From assembly GCA_964498065.1 (NCBI GenBank), contig CAZCFZ010000141.1, positions 1 through 7,755 of the forward strand: 7,755 bases of DNA, in the 5' to 3' direction. The notes beneath the pieces are model-generated. The model was not told the origin of the DNA, did not search any database, and saw only the letters and a list, made by a program, of their open reading frames with translations. Made by a program: the position numbers and the translations under genes. The stretch's first letter is position 1, and each line of letters opens with the position of its first letter. Positions 6,797 through 7,755 of this stretch are shown here, in pieces. This DNA is from FEN-1297 sp964498065 (GTDB lineage: Bacteria > Bacteroidota > Ignavibacteria > Ignavibacteriales > Ignavibacteriaceae).

Positions 6797-6823
6797 TTGT
6801 CATCCCGAGCGGAGTCGAGGGAT
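6797..6823 (+). repeat. Single copy of the GAGCGGAGTCGA dispersed repeat
   Basis: TTGTCATCCCGAGCGGAGTCG, then AGGGAT, matches the two arms of the hairpin at 2668-2738 over the core GAGCGRAGTCGA and the TTGTC start. Here it is unpaired, lying in the probable leader of the aldolase gene. Its own ATCCC and GGGAT ends can pair with each other (6802-6806 with 6819-6823) to make a small hairpin. Confidence 0.6.
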
Positions 6824-6895
6824 TATTAATTCTTAATTAATTTCAGCATATTAGGACACTAGCAAATAATAAAATCAATTTAATCCAAAGGAAAT

Positions 6896-7755
6896 ATGAT
6901 TAAAGGAATAATGCCTCCGATTGCTACTCCGTTTATAAATAATGAAGTAGCTTACAATAAATTAAAAGAAAATCTTTCACGCTGGAATAAGTCACAATTA
7001 AGCGGATACGTTGTATTCGGCTCTAACGGGGAAAGCGCCTTTCTAACTAAAGATGAAAAGTTAAAGCTGATTGAAACCGTTAAGCTTAATATTCAGTCAG
7101 ATAAACACTTAATTGCCGGAACAGGTTCGGATTCAATTAAAGAAACTATATCGCTTACAAATGAAGCCGCAGAAAACGGCGCAGACACGGCTTTAATTCT
7201 TACTCCTTCGTTTTATAAAAGTCAGATGAAACATGAAGCTTTCATTAAATATTTCACTGAAGTCGCCGACAATATTAAGATTCCTCTTTTAATTTATAAC
7301 GTCCCTAAATTTACCGGCGTTAGCATTGACGCGGAAACCGTAGCCGCATTAGCAGAGCATCCTAATATCATAGGAATAAAAAACAGCGAAGAGAATATTG
7401 CAAGACTTTCCGAAATAATTAATTTTACGCCAAAAGATTTTATAACACTAGTCGGAACCGCTTCTGTTTTATATCCTGGACTATTCATGGGAGCTAAAGG
7501 AGGAATACTGGCACTTGCTAACATAGCTCCGGATAAATGCATACAAATTTACGATTATGTTCAGGATGGTAAACATTTGGAAGCAAAAAATATTCAGATG
7601 AAAATGTTAGATGCAAACAAAGCAGTAACAGCAAAATATGGCGTTGCCGGTTTGAAAGCGGCTTTGGATTTAGCCGGTTATTTCGGAGGTGAACCGCGCT
7701 CCCCTCTCAGCAGGCTAACAGAAATACAAAAAGAAGATCTTATAAAAATTTTAAA
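6896..7755 (+). CDS. DHDPS/NAL-family aldolase, HOGA1-like (partial, runs off right edge)
   Basis: 286 complete codons of a class I pyruvate-type aldolase of the dihydrodipicolinate synthase/N-acetylneuraminate lyase family, a Schiff-base TIM barrel. It opens with MIKGIMPPIATPF. GSNGE (42-46) is the carboxylate-binding loop, YNVPKFTG (134-141) carries the catalytic Tyr134, and GIKNS (160-164) carries the Schiff-base Lys162. True DHDPS has G-T-T-G-E and an Arg two residues after the proline of YNVP; here these are GSNGE and Phe139. The Ser-Asn pair, the Ser164 after the lysine, and a C-terminus of the form NKAVTAKYGVAGLKAALDLAGYFGG strongly recall mitochondrial 4-hydroxy-2-oxoglutarate aldolase, which yields pyruvate plus glyoxylate. 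AAGGAAA (6888-6894) precedes the ATG closely. Only a few C-terminal residues should be missing. A relative with a different 2-keto-3-deoxy acid substrate is possible. Confidence 0.9.
   Translation, partial: MIKGIMPPIATPFINNEVAYNKLKENLSRWNKSQLSGYVVFGSNGESAFLTKDEKLKLIETVKLNIQSDKHLIAGTGSDSIKETISLTNEAAENGADTALILTPSFYKSQMKHEAFIKYFTEVADNIKIPLLIYNVPKFTGVSIDAETVAALAEHPNIIGIKNSEENIARLSEIINFTPKDFITLVGTASVLYPGLFMGAKGGILALANIAPDKCIQIYDYVQDGKHLEAKNIQMKMLDANKAVTAKYGVAGLKAALDLAGYFGGEPRSPLSRLTEIQKEDLIKIL

Noticed and set aside
7294..7542. 82-codon minus-strand frame
   Set aside because: Antisense shadow of the HOGA1-like aldolase, whose catalytic motifs lie in the plus-strand frame.
1..7755. CRISPR array, riboswitch, phage or defence genes
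   Set aside because: No regularly spaced repeats and no recognisable riboswitch core, integrase, nuclease or toxin-antitoxin proteins were seen on either strand.

Overview
The window is AT-rich DNA that most likely comes from a member of the Ignavibacteriota/Bacteroidota group. The best evidence is the C-terminal type IX secretion (T9SS) sorting domain on the cellulase. It contains the phrase QNYPNPFNP and ends in KKMIILK, a style typical of Ignavibacteria. The genome assignment is an inference from that tail, the base composition and the style of the intergenic repeats.

Layout, left to right. Positions 1-1157 carry no gene I can support: a GC-rich repeat composite lies at the left edge (1-96), followed by AT-rich spacer. 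A minus-strand NAD(P)-dependent extended-SDR epimerase/dehydratase-like gene occupies 1158-2144, with a good sigma70-like promoter just upstream. A gene-free stretch of about 1 kb (2220-3209) holds several palindromic or repeat islands and ends in a promoter for a secreted GH9 cellulase (3210-5198, plus strand). A minus-strand tRNA-Val(CAC) lies at 5346-5419. A monofunctional proline dehydrogenase-family gene follows (5686-6612, plus). Next come a small MITE-like inverted-repeat element (6622-6721) and another dispersed repeat (6797-6823). The last gene is a DHDPS/NAL-family aldolase running off the right edge (6896 to beyond 7755, plus).

How the genes may relate. The SDR, cellulase and tRNA look like independent transcription units. 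The last two protein genes are the most interesting pair. The aldolase has the active-site pattern of 4-hydroxy-2-oxoglutarate aldolase (HOGA1-like: GSNGE, YNVP, KNS) and lacks the arginine diagnostic of dihydrodipicolinate synthase. The proline dehydrogenase has Leu at the position where a Tyr in PutA/PRODH1 is reported to disfavour hydroxyproline. Together they raise the testable idea of a mammalian-type hydroxyproline breakdown route (hydroxyproline to glyoxylate plus pyruvate).

I found no CRISPR array, phage, toxin-antitoxin or defence system. The other notable content is the density of small palindromic repeats in every long intergenic gap.
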